Positions 22,940-34,400 of a stretch of DNA of 64,000 nucleotides are shown one piece after another. The notes under the pieces are model-generated. The model was not told where the DNA came from. It searched no databases and saw only the letters and a list, made by a program, of their open reading frames with translations. The translations under genes were made by a program, and so were the position numbers. Every line of letters begins with the position of its first letter. Within the stretch, counting starts at the first letter, position 1. Origin of the DNA: Schistosoma mansoni (taxonomy: Eukaryota > Platyhelminthes > Trematoda > Strigeidida > Schistosomatidae); assembly GCF_000237925.1 (NCBI RefSeq), contig NW_017385995.1:310001-374000 (forward strand). Reading direction: 5' to 3'.

Positions 22940-24155
22940 TGAATTAATAATCAAATGTGTATAGTGAAACACAATTATTAATATTAGGGTTGTATGTAGA
23001 TAGATTTTTAGTTCATGTTAGTGATCAGTGCTAATAATGCTGTCAATTACGTATGCAGAGAAGCTCAAGAATAGTTATTTGGATAAGTATAGTGGTAAAC
23101 AAAAAGACTATAATGATTCATTTATTATTCAGTAAAAACTCGAATAGGCTTATCTTGTATGCGGATCTCAAAAACTTCTAAAGTATATCTAGAAACAAAA
23201 TCATTATGCTTTACGCTAATGCACTTTATTAGGTGAATAACTTATTTCCAATTTCAGTATATTTCCTAGAATGAACCAGAGTCCCGAGGTAAATCGGGAC
23301 TCGATAAATACTTATGTTTTTTTAATGTACACAAAACGCAAAAGTAAAGTTTTTTTCTATATTTTCTCCTTCCGGTTTAATTTTGGCATCCAAAATTTTA
23401 AGACCTAAGGAGCTCAGAAATCGGCTAAAACTGTAGTATCTCAAACCTTCAGTTAACCGGATATATCACTCTAGTTTATGTGAAGGCAATATCGACGGCT
23501 CATTCGTACCCTAATGACTGGTCATCATTACTACCACATTATAACTTGGTCGATAGAATTAGATCAGTATCGAGGATTAGATAATATGAAGTTAGTGATT
23601 ATTAAATGACCACTTAATGTAAACGTCTAAAAACATTAAACAATCTTGTTTCTGGAAATTTAATCGTATACTGTCATATATTCTAAGGGAGAGATCAATG
23701 TGTAGTCACTGTTAACATGACTTAATGGCGTGTGTTTATTTGATCCAATTATGTGTAAAATGGATTTTACAAACTGGGATTATTTAGATTCGGAAATGAT
23801 TTTGACAAGTGTTTCATAGTAATATACAATAGTATTAAACCAATAAAACTCTATTTTATGGACAACCATGTAAGTGAGACTTATATCGAATGAAAAAAAA
23901 TATGAATGAATGATTGTTTGTTTATCAACTATATAATGAATATTAAAATGTGTGTTGTTGAAAAATGAACTGTTTTAGTGATGTACCTCCCCCCCCCCAT
24001 CAACACAATTATAAATAATCTGTTGATACTTAGATTAGTGTCATTTATAAAATGTTTTTAATTAGTTAAAACAACTTCCTGTAATGTATTTTGTTATGTA
24101 ATACATAAATACTTTGATGATTTTAATATGAAAAAGTTTTTATTTATACTAGAAT
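22940..24155. other. No gene seen
   Basis: AT-rich sequence without long ORFs or matches to the window's repeat families. A run of ten C lies at 23989-23998, unusual against this base composition. Confidence 0.5.
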
Positions 24156-24169
24156 ATGATTGAATGATG

Positions 24170-24407
24170 GATAGAACATACATTAAGGAAGTCACCAAAC
24201 TGTATCATGAGGCAAGCCCTAACTTGGAATTCGGAAGGGAAGCGGAAAAGAGAAAGGCCAAAGAACGCATTACGACGGGAAATAGAAGCAGATATGAAAA
24301 GAATGAATGTTAACTGGAAAGGATTGCCCAGGACAGGGTTGAATGGAGAATGCTGGTGTGCAGCCTATGCTCCTCCACGAGGGGTAACAGGCGTAAGTAA
24401 GTAATTA
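24170..24407 (+). mobile_element. RTE-like 3' fragment with 14 bp target-site duplication
   Basis: This 5'-truncated insertion keeps only the end of the ORF ([14 protein letters not shown], then [13 protein letters not shown]) and the GTAAGTAAGTAA tail. It is flanked by a perfect duplication atgattgaatgatg at 24156-24169 and 24408-24421, so the boundaries are secure. Its ORF end is less damaged than the copies at 6.2 and 25 kb. Confidence 0.85.
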
Positions 24408-24556
24408 ATGATTGAATGATGAAGAGTATTCTTTTGTTGACAGGGAGGACCAGTACATTTGAATGGCTTTTAAAAATTCTCAGATAGGCATTTTGTTTTA
24501 ATGTTATATTATGTCAACAGATAATTAAATATTTTAAATCGGTAAGTTTCTTTGAA

Positions 24557-25485
24557 ATCGGAATCAGACAAGGCTGTCTACTCTCCCCCTTCTTCTTCCT
24601 TCTGGTGATTGACTGGATTATGAAGACTTCGACATCTGAGGGGAAACACGGAGTACGATGGACATCTCAGAATCAACTAGATGATTTGGACTTCGCAGAT
24701 CACCTAGCCCTTCTCTCTCATACACACGAACAAATACATACGAAGACAACAAATGTAGCAACAGCCTCTGCATCAATAAGCCTCAACATACACAAAGGAA
24801 AAAATAAGATTCTCAACTACAACACGGAGAACACCAACCCAATCACACTTGATGGCGAAACTCTGGAAGAGGTGGAAACATTCATGTACCTGGGAAGCAT
24901 CATTGATAAACAAGGAAGATCGGATGCAGATGTAAAGGCAAGGATTGGCAAAGCAAGGGCAGCATTTCTGCAATTGAAGAACATATGGAACTCAAAACAA
25001 CTCTCGACCAATTTCAAAGTGAGAATCTTCAATACGAACGTCAAGACAGTCCTACTGTATGGAGCTGAAACGTGGAGAACTACTACATCCATCGTTAAAA
25101 AGTACAAGTATTTATAAACAGTTGTTTACGCGAAATACTCAACATTCACTCACCGGATACTATCAGCAACAGCGTTTTATGGGAGATGACAAACCAGCTT
25201 CCAGCTGGAGAGGAAATTAGGAAAAAACGTTGGAAGTGGATAGAACATACATTGAGGAAATCACGAAAGTGCATCATGAGGCAAGCCCTAACTTGGAATC
25301 CGGAAGGGAAGCGGAAAAGAGGAAGGCCAAAGAATCATTACTCCGGAAAATAGAATCAGATATGGAAAATATGAATAACAACTGAAAGGGACTGGAAAGG
25401 ATTGCCCAGCTCAGGGTTGGATGGAAAATACTGGTGTGTGGTCTATGCTCCTGCACTAGGGGTAACAGGCGTAAGTAAGTAAGTA
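24557..25485 (+). mobile_element. RTE-like retrotransposon, 5'-truncated, RT domain to tail
   Basis: The element starts inside the reverse transcriptase (IRQGCLLSPFFF), has a mutated active-site box (FADH for F/YADD) and continues through FMYLGSIIDKQGR and TVLLYGAETW. It then loses frame after about 25117 and ends in the (AAGT)n tail. It is flanked by direct repeats of about 150 nt: 24408-24557 and 25486-25632, which are about 90% alike. These are far longer than an ordinary target-site duplication. Confidence 0.85.
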
Positions 25486-25639
25486 ATGATTGAATGATGA
25501 AGCGTATTTTTTGACAGGGAGGATCAGTATAACTGAATGGCGTTAAAATTCTCAGATAGGCATTTTGTTTTAATGTTATATTATGTCAACAGATAATTAA
25601 CTATTTTAAATCGGTAATTTTCTTCGAAGAAATTTAAAA

Positions 25640-26755
25640 GCCATTGTTTGATTTTTAGTTTTATCTTAACAGTCAATCCAACTTATAGAATGTGAAGCAT
25701 GAAACCTCTCCATGGTGATTAACAGACCAGTTGGTATACTAGCTTAAAATGTTTTGATATAATGTGTCTCTATGCTCATATTTTGTTTCGGTGCTAAGGC
25801 GAGTTTTAAGATTATTTAAGTGATTTATTTTTTTAAAGATAACTAGATTTTCATCGTTAACTATAGGGGACTGTTTTTTTTCATTTTATCAACTTAGTGA
25901 TTTTGTATATCATACATATTCATGATTGCCATTTGAAATGATAGATACAAGATTAGAGTCACATTAGAAAGACTAAGGTAGACGTAAGTATATCTGACTG
26001 ATAAATTCCAAACAGAATAAAATATGCGTTTTGCATTGAATACCCAGGTTATATCTAAACTATGGTCAAGACGTATCCTCTGGTAGCACGAAGAGTTTAC
26101 CTACTACAACTGAAATTGTGTCAACGAACAACTACTATCAGTCTATATTGTACATTACATTCCCTTCAGTTTTCTTAATCACCAGATAAGAGTAGATGAA
26201 TATGAATATTTTCTTGAAAGTGATCACTTTTTTCATTAAATAATCGAAACTTATAACTATTCAGCATCTAAGTTATTATAATGAACATGATAACAAATAT
26301 ATTTAGCTTCTGACACATAGTTTGTAACGAAATTTGGGAATAGTAGTAAACCGATGTCAGAATTCCATCACTTCCTCGGATACATTATATTTTACTGACA
26401 TGAACTTCAGAAAAAATACATCAACATGATTGACTCAGGACCCAAAAATAAATTTAAACAAAGTCTTTTGATAAATATAACAAATCCTACTCAATATGCA
26501 GCTTAATTTGTATACAGATTAAAGATATCGGCAACTTTCTTGATAAACCTGACTTTTGAGTTGATAATAATTTATTACAGTCTCTCTTCCTAATTTTTGC
26601 CGTCAGCATAAACAAACTACAACTAGTTACAAATGAAATGTTAAAGCCCTTTTTATTTACCTTTTTTCTTAATTACACTTATCATCTTTATCTTGCTAAG
26701 TAATAATTGATACGATTTATCACTTTCTTCTTACGTAAATATTATTAATATTCAG
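25640..26755. other. No gene seen
   Basis: AT-rich intergenic sequence; no ORF, splice-supported exon or repeat family recognised. Confidence 0.45.
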
Positions 26756-26759
26756 ATTT

Positions 26760-26970
26760 GCATAGTTCAAATCATGAGTCAATTGAAGTTAGACCACCAT
26801 GGAAAACCTGGAAGCACTGGATGGGCGTTTCGTCCTATTGTGGGACTCCTCAGCAGTGTGCATCCACAATCCCGCCTCGTGAGATTCGAACCCAGGTCTA
26901 GCTTCAATGGACGCATGATTTCAACTATGCAAATACTGAAATCTCCACAAAAACCCCTTCTGATAATATT
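26760..26970 (-). repeat. SINE family 2 copy in a head-to-head foldback
   Basis: A minus-strand copy (26760-26897) with an intact hammerhead core is fused to a plus-strand tail piece (about 26898-26970, ggtctagcttcaatgga through ccccttctgataat). The two tails form an inverted repeat, so the pair looks like a foldback created by insertion or recombination between two copies. Confidence 0.7.
26815..26858 (-). ncRNA. Hammerhead ribozyme motif (family 2), core intact
   Basis: The minus strand reads CACTG, CTGAGGA, stem II (GTCCCacaatAGGAC), GAAAC, GCCCATC, CAGTG. The core fits CUGANGA and GAAA. Stem I is five perfect pairs and stem II has a G-C closing pair. Stem III is weakened (GCCCAT for the family's GGCCGT), though the A-U pair next to the core remains. 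This is the only family-2 copy in the window with both core boxes and stem I intact. Confidence 0.5.
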
Positions 26971-27675
26971 CAGATTATCAAACAATAAGCTAATAGGAAT
27001 TGTGTAATTAGTAATTTTTTTTTCTTGACAATTTATTCTTTGATTTAACCCAGGTACAACAACTGAGGAAGAGTAATATGAATTAATTTTAATGCTTAGG
27101 TTCGTTTCAACTGCTTACAACCGTATTTGTATAGGATACCATTAGGTAGTAGACATTGGTGATTGAAAAATCAGAATAACAACGTCTATCTAAAATTGTT
27201 ATCTAGGATTCTGATTTTCAATAAGTTGGATTGACAAATAGTTGAAGATTTAACACATGATTGGGTGAAAATCATAGATGGTTGGAAAGCTAATCTTAAG
27301 AAGAAATATCACTTGGCTAAGCAAAGATTACATAACAAGACAATAGTAGTAATCACAGAACACGTAGTAATAATAATGAATTTATTATTGTAGTGACAAA
27401 TTGACAAGCGACTCTCTCTGAACAAATAGATTCAGTTGGTATTTTAGTAAAAACTACCTCGGTTAAACGTGAACAAGTCACATTTTTTTATCTGTCGGCA
27501 TTCTTGAATAATTTATCAACGTCGATGATATGGCGTCTGGTGATTAGATGTCGAGTTATTACCCAATTATTCATCCAAATTTGCCAAGACAACAAGAATA
27601 AACATAGTTCTTGAAGAGTAGCCTACACAGAGAAGACTATACCAGTAAAATAGGAATGGATGCTGAGTCGGATTG

Positions 27676-28050
27676 ATGGCCTTCTTGAAAATCTGAGCTG
27701 CCTATTCCTGCTATCAAGATATTTCAATAAGTTATCTGTTTTTGTTTTAGCACATCATTATGTCTACTAATCGTACAACCTATTCTGGCGCATTTATGAA
27801 AAGTCTACGACCTTCTGCTGTACGAGTTAAAGAAAAGTACAATCAGAGATATCGTAGTAGCTGTCATTACGCATTGAAAAGAATGAACATTATTCAAATA
27901 TCGATTCCAGAACTGCCAACATCTAACTGGTGATCACTCAGTATTTATCGTCCGGATTGATCAAGAAATAAAAAAACGGAAACTTGTTGAAATATTTTGT
28001 GTTCAGAATTATATATTAAACCAAAAATAGAATAAAGCCATTAATAATAA
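27676..28050 (+). pseudogene. Decayed copy of gene A last exon and 3' region
   Basis: Similarity to 880-1265 is continuous from intron sequence (ctgcctattcctgctatcaag) through exon 2 to the polyadenylation signal. The splice acceptor cag has become ctg. In the gene A frame a TAA stop appears after about 13 codons because of a one-base length difference. The second half still encodes NQRYRSSCHYALKRMNII in the matching frame. No signal-peptide exon is present upstream. It is therefore a partial duplicate, most likely a pseudogene. Confidence 0.7.
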
Positions 28051-28059
28051 GGATAATGA

Positions 28060-29495
28060 TAATAATCAAGTAGAAACAAGACATGGATGGGATTAGTAGT
28101 TTCTCACTAAACATCATATCCTGTAGTACTTCCTTAAAATGTTAAAACAATTTATACTACTTAATATTAGGTAGTATAATGATTAATACAAGAAAAGAAG
28201 AAATCAACTAATGTATCTTGAAGGCATTCGAGTACGAACAGTTCTACTCACGATTCATTTAGCTGACCTTTTAAAAGATACACCTAAAACAGATTGATTT
28301 TTAATAAGAATCTCAAAGCGAAAGTTTAGTCGAATGCTTTAGAACAAGTAATATTTGGTATGTGATCATCAGATAGTTAATAACTATATTTTAGTCGCTC
28401 TATATTGCGAGAATTATCTAAAATAATCAACAGAAGCAGACGAATGAACGAGAGGCTGTAGAGAATACACAGATTCAAAGCTGAAGTTTTTACATAACAG
28501 CAAAATATCCAATCGCTTGCTCTGTAATGATCACAAACCCCTTTTAATTTTTTATACTTAATAACTCGTTCTTATGATTACCTTTTAACTTTGGATGCCC
28601 GTTAATCTCCTGCTATTCCCTTCTCTGAGATGGTTCTTCAAGTTTAATTGAATAATTATCTCTCATACTTCCTATCTGCAATTTTCGACCAACACCAAGA
28701 CCTTTGCATAACTTTTTTCTGATACATGAAATTTTCGAGTACTTTACGATGCAGTCTAACCTTTTTTCACTCAATTACTGGATATGTTAACTATAAACAT
28801 TATAATGTAAGTTTAGTAAATAAAACTATTTAAAAGAAAAATCACAAGTAAATGAAATACTACCAGTTAAGATAAATGGTAAACGAGTTTTTGATTAAAA
28901 TGGATCCTAAGTAATGGATGAACACAGTGAAATGATACGATAGAATAATACCTACTTACCAGACCGTACTATTAAATCATTCATTAAAGACGAGATTACT
29001 AGCTAGGATAATAGTTTATTACTTAATAAAGTAAACGACTTATATATAAAACATTAGTGCAAAAATCAGTGACTAGATGTTATACGCTATTGGAGAGAAT
29101 AGCTTTGTAAGCTAATAACTATCGAATGAGTTAACACTTGATTTTAAATCTAGTTCTTTGGTCGGGACTATACTGATCCGATTCTTCTTGCTTGTATGAA
29201 TTCCTCTTTATTTGTATATCTTTTGACATTTGGAAATACGCATCGTACGAAAAATGAATCTAGTACAACAGCCATTAGTACTTCGACCTAGCAAGAATTT
29301 AAATGAGGCTTGATATTTACACTTATCCAAAACTATTTTCTATAACTTTACGAAAATTAAATTCATGCTTATTACTGAGGAAATTTATTCTATTAGGTTG
29401 GTGGATTATCATAACTGGAAAGATGAATGACTTCATATCTTACGAAGAGAACTACTCAGTGACACATAGCGTTTGCCTCTTCAAATCTAAGATTA
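28060..29495. other. No gene seen
   Basis: AT-rich sequence with no supported exon. The 88-codon ORF at 29303-29569 runs into the 5' end of an RTE relic and is not credible as a gene. Confidence 0.45.
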
Positions 29496-29499
29496 ATCT

Positions 29500-30860
29500 C
29501 GACAGTAGCTGCCGCCTTGACGTGGCGGTCGGGCTTACCTATCGTGATGACTCAGCCGAGCTACATTGACTAGAATGCATATTCCTTTAGGCCTTATCAT
29601 CCCAAGCAGGTCGGTTGGAGAACGGTAAAACTAAAGGCAGCAACTTAAAGTCCGAGGGAGAAGTCGTACTGCTAATAGCAGTAAGATGTTTCCCTCTGAA
29701 AACCAACAACTGAAGAGGTGCTGTCTTTCCAAAACGGAAAGGCGTTAGAAAAGGTCGACTCTAGAAATGTCACACCTCGCCTTACCTCATGGATTCCTGT
29801 CTCCAATAGTAAAACCTTTTGAAGAGCGGAGCTAACACATCAAAATTTTTACCATAAAAAGGACATGCGTGACCTACCTCAAGCAGTTATCCCTTGAGAT
29901 CTGCGGTCACACTTCTGGGTCACTAAGACCACCACAAATTCAGATTCATACTCAGGTCACTCAAGAATAAATATCCTTACGCGGTGTGGGCAACCTGGAA
30001 GTCACAACCACCCTCATGCCTCTATCACCACCCGAATTCATCTTGTTGAAGATCGAATCCCTTCCTCACCTCTCGAAAATTCTTCTATCCCTACGATTGA
30101 CTCTTCCCACTTATCTTTATCACCATGCGCCACTAATGCTGACGATGTGGGGTCACGAGATGTTGCTCCTGGTCTCCTAAAACCACGCTCTAAACTACGT
30201 GTTGGAGCTTTTAATGTTCGAACCTTGTGTCAGATAGGAAAACAGGCTTCTTTAGTTAGGACTCTAGAATCTCGAGCAATCGATGCATTCTGAGCCTCCA
30301 AGACGCGCATACAGGATCCAAGTACTTTCATTAATTTGACCTCATCTTGTCAAAAGAGTACTGGGTAAAGATGGGAAATCGATTAATGAGGTAGTATATC
30401 CCAACCATCACCTGCCTCAATGGGTGATGTTTCCTGTTGCAGGAGTAGGCTTCAAGAAAGCTAAGGGTTCTCAAACCAAAACATAGCATCAGTGACAATT
30501 GGACTTAGCCATGTTAATAGGTACAGACTATCCAGTTGGGGTTTGTGTGTTTATTGTAACCAATGGTTAGACTTTGGATGAGATGGCTCGAAACTATTTG
30601 CAATGACGCAGGTGCATCTAATCCTTGGCTTCCTTAAAATTCTGACATCTCAAGTTTCCCATAACTTTCGTTTGCTTTTATTTCGCTAATATATATTTTC
30701 TTCTCGAGTCCTGTCTTTGATGCCTAATCTCTCCTATTACCACTGATACTGTTACTACCTCTACTATTCTGGGATTAGGCCTGAATACTTCATCTCTGTG
30801 ATAATGGGGTGTGGCAACTATCCGATGCACATACGTACAGGTTCAACGTTGTGACTGACT
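29500..30860 (+). mobile_element. RTE (SR2-like) element with internal deletion: 5' end joined to 3' end
   Basis: The 5' untranslated part (from about 29505, gccgccttgacgtggcgg) leads into the start of the endonuclease domain (KLRVGAFNVRTLCQIG, about 30192-30240; then TRIQDPSTF). The sequence then jumps to the ORF end (KDGKSINEV-like, about 30370) and a 3' UTR with the (TGAC)n tail at 30850. Most of endonuclease and all of RT are missing. It is the same family as the copy at 43650-46255, which has the opposite part. Confidence 0.75.
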
Positions 30861-31161
30861 GACTAATCTGTGAATAATTCTGAAAAGCCTATAAATACAC
30901 AAGTCAAATCATTATAATCAAAGTATAGAGAACAGTTTTACTCTCTCGAAGTCGACATTTTTACCGGTAATGTGAGAGGTTTACTGTCTAGAGTAACAGA
31001 TAAGTTGTAGATATCCGATGGTAATCAAAAATTTCTTGTACAGAAATTACCATCCTAGAAATTGACTAGATAAATCCACATTTACTAATAGAATCAATAC
31101 AAGAAGATAAAACTTATTTTCAAGCTTCTATACAGATTAAGTTAACACTTTTGAAACGTCA

Positions 31162-31162
<1 letters not shown>

Positions 31163-31201
<39 letters not shown>
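31163..31201. repeat. (TA)n microsatellite
   Basis: A perfect run of about 19 units lies 250 nt downstream of the PSMD1 stop codon. Confidence 0.95.
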
Positions 31202-31205
<4 letters not shown>

Positions 31206-31455
31206 GGTTCTCACAAAGTAAACCAATTTCACTCTAACATGTTAACTTTCTCATTGGGACAAACAAAACTGATGCCTTTATACATCAGTTTTTAGACAAA
31301 AATAGACACATTTAGTGAGTCAAAAATGAACAAGTGAAAAAAGTACATTCACATTTTCCATGCGTACAGAAGTGTAATATCAGAGAATGTAACAAAACAA
31401 AGAAAAAGAGTTTTCATGGTACTGAACATAAAGCTGAAACCAGACTATTATCGAT

Positions 31456-34400
31456 TTATTTGTCATTATTTTCTTTTGATTTGCTATCTAGTTCAGAATC
31501 TGATTTCTTTTCTGCTTCTTTATCAGTTTCCAATGTAACATCCATAGGTTCGGAGGATGAAGTTGGAGGTGATTGTTTAGCATTAGTATAAGAGGAGGTG
31601 TCTGTAGCTACAGTGGAGTCTGATTTACTACTAGTACTACTGCTACCAGCATTGCTAGATGTTGTTGTTACTGTTGTTGTTTGTGATGTTGTGCCTTCTT
31701 CTATGTATAGAAACGGTTCTGGTGGATTCGGTTCAGAGCCTGATACATGTGATCTGCTGCCACGACGGCCTGAAGTAGATCCACGACTTTTTTCGCGTTT
31801 CACTTCTGTACTACTTTCACTCATTTCTATATCTCCTTTAGAAGTGTGATCGTCAGACTCTTCGATTTCAACAGTCGAAACAGTGGCTGCAGCTACATCA
31901 AACTCTTCTTCATCATCATCTTCATCTTCTTCATGCATATCACTAGAAGAATCTTCATCGTCATCTTCATCTTCCTCATCATCGTCATCATCATCCTCGT
32001 CAAGATAGGCTCCAATGGTTGATGCATGAATAAGCTCTGTTTTAGAATTAGATCCAGAGCCTAATGCAGCAGCAAGATCAGAGCTACTTGTACCACTAGC
32101 CGACCCAGTTCCTCCACCGACTCCTGATCGGTCTAGAGTAGGGCCATGTCCAAGTACATTTTCAACTAGAACTTCTGCATCTTGAGGACTCTTATCTTGC
32201 ACCATCAGTATTCCACCCTGTAAATGTATTATAAAAACTGAGTTTTTAAGTACGTTCAACGAATATAAAAACGACTTCAAAATAAATTATAAACTTACTT
32301 TATAATAAAGGAAAAAGCATAAAAACTAGACATTTATAATCTAAATTCATAAAATAGTCGGTTCATTTTCTGTGAATTGCTACAAGTACATGTTTGTGTA
32401 CATGGTTTTGAGCTACACAAATCTCGACCTGAGGACTATTGATACTATCTGAATGTTGAAGGCAAATTATATAAAGAGATGTCCATGACTGTTATCCAGT
32501 AGCTGACCGTTGAGTGTTTAAACTAAAAAACGATACCGTTCCACTCCACTATGAGTGATGATTAAATTATGAGCTCACACAACAACAAATAAATCACTAT
32601 GAACTGAAAATATACAAACAATTTGAAGAGTGATTCAACGGATGAAAGAGGATGGATCAATAATTTAGTCACTAAAAGGTTTATTAATCCATGAAACTGG
32701 TTTACTATGGAAAAAAATATGACAAAATATTTTTTGGGTGAAACTAACAGAAATGATATTTATGGTATTATTGGTCAATTAATCACATTTCTGAACAAAC
32801 CACTGGAATAATAATAATAATAACAATAATAATAATAAGGTCGATACCAATCAAGCGGTGATATCGCATATTCGTAAGGAGAATATTACAGCTAATCAAC
32901 AAAAAAAAGAATAAAAATCTGGAGAGAAAAAAAGGGATAGGCAAGGGAAAGATTGTGTAATAAGACATTTCAAACTCATTCTAATATTGGCTTTTATGAT
33001 GGCCAAATCAAAGAGGTTTCTTATCGTTAAACCATATATTAGTCTAGAGCAGTGATAAAAATCAAACTAAAAAGAAATATCTCTTCTCTCTATTCACTTC
33101 TTCCTAAATAATATAATACTACAAAGAGGTGGATCATATTCTTAACATGCCAAACAGTTAGACAATTATCAGCAGAAGGATTTGTATACGATACAGACAA
33201 CTAAGGACAAAGTTGAAAATACAATTATAACGTAGAAGAGGTAGTATGTATTTGCTATGACTTTATTCTTATAAAATCGATTTATAAATGAATTTCGCAA
33301 AAGCAGTTTCTTCCAAACAACCTGAGGATTAGTAGATAGATTTATTTTATAAATTTGCAACAAAATATATTACATAATTCCAATGAAAGGCACATCTTGA
33401 AGAGCTACCTGATAAACTAAATCTTGAAAGAAGGAATTACAAAATACAGTACTAATAACTAATGTTTTTTTATTGAAGAAAAAATAAGTTCCAATTTAAA
33501 ATTAGCTATAGAAAAATTACATTTAATTACAAAATATCTACGGGTTATGCAACACTTCAAACTTAGTCATTGTAAAACAAAGATACCTCAAGAATTAAAG
33601 TAGTTGTTACAGCATATAAAAAAGAAGTATAAACCCATTGAAAAGCAAACTCATACAAATAGTGGGTACATACCTGACTGATTGGCTTTAAAGTTATATA
33701 ACGAGACGATTCAGGAAGGGTCACGTATCTTTGTTGTGAACGCATTACTCTAGCTGGATTATTTAGTAGACTGAAATTCGGTTCCTAAATGGTAATAATA
33801 ATGATGATAATAATAAGCAAATGAATGAATAAGTGTAAATTTAATCGGCCATATGCAGAATTATGAAGACCAGAATAATTAAACATAAAGGGTTCAATCT
33901 TCAATTTCATTCTTTAAATAACTAACGCCTTTAGGACTAATTAACAGGTAGTTATCGTACGAACAAATAAACTATTACGTGTATACTCGAGAAAGACCTG
34001 GTCCAAAGCCTCCATTGCTCATAAGTTAACTAGAGTTGGAAATATAAACATATATAATTAAACGTATTCAGGAAGCTAGTTTGACTGTTGCTAATTTTAG
34101 CCGCCTTCAGTGTTATTTGTTCGTCTGATAACGAAGAAGAGATTACAATGCTTAACAGTTCCCTTTGTATAACGTGACGTTTAGAAGCAGAGAGTATTCG
34201 TAAGTTACTAGCACTTGAACACAAGTGTCTACTAAGCATTGGTATTGTACTGGTGGGATCACGGAGAGAGCTACATTGATATGAAAAGCAGAATACTAGG
34301 CAAAGATGGCAAATCGGTTGATGACATGGTGAATCTTCATTGAATGAGCAAGATGTATTATATATCCTTAACTAACGTCTAGCAGGACGCCTGATATTTG

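Noticed and set aside
17578-31201. CRISPR-like spacing of short repeats
   Set aside because: The repeats are microsatellites and dispersed SINEs without regular spacers; the genome is eukaryotic.
31598-31849. Valine/serine-rich ORF antisense to PSMD1 exon 17
   Set aside because: It is the shadow of the low-complexity Ser/Thr/Asp codons of PSMD1 on the other strand.
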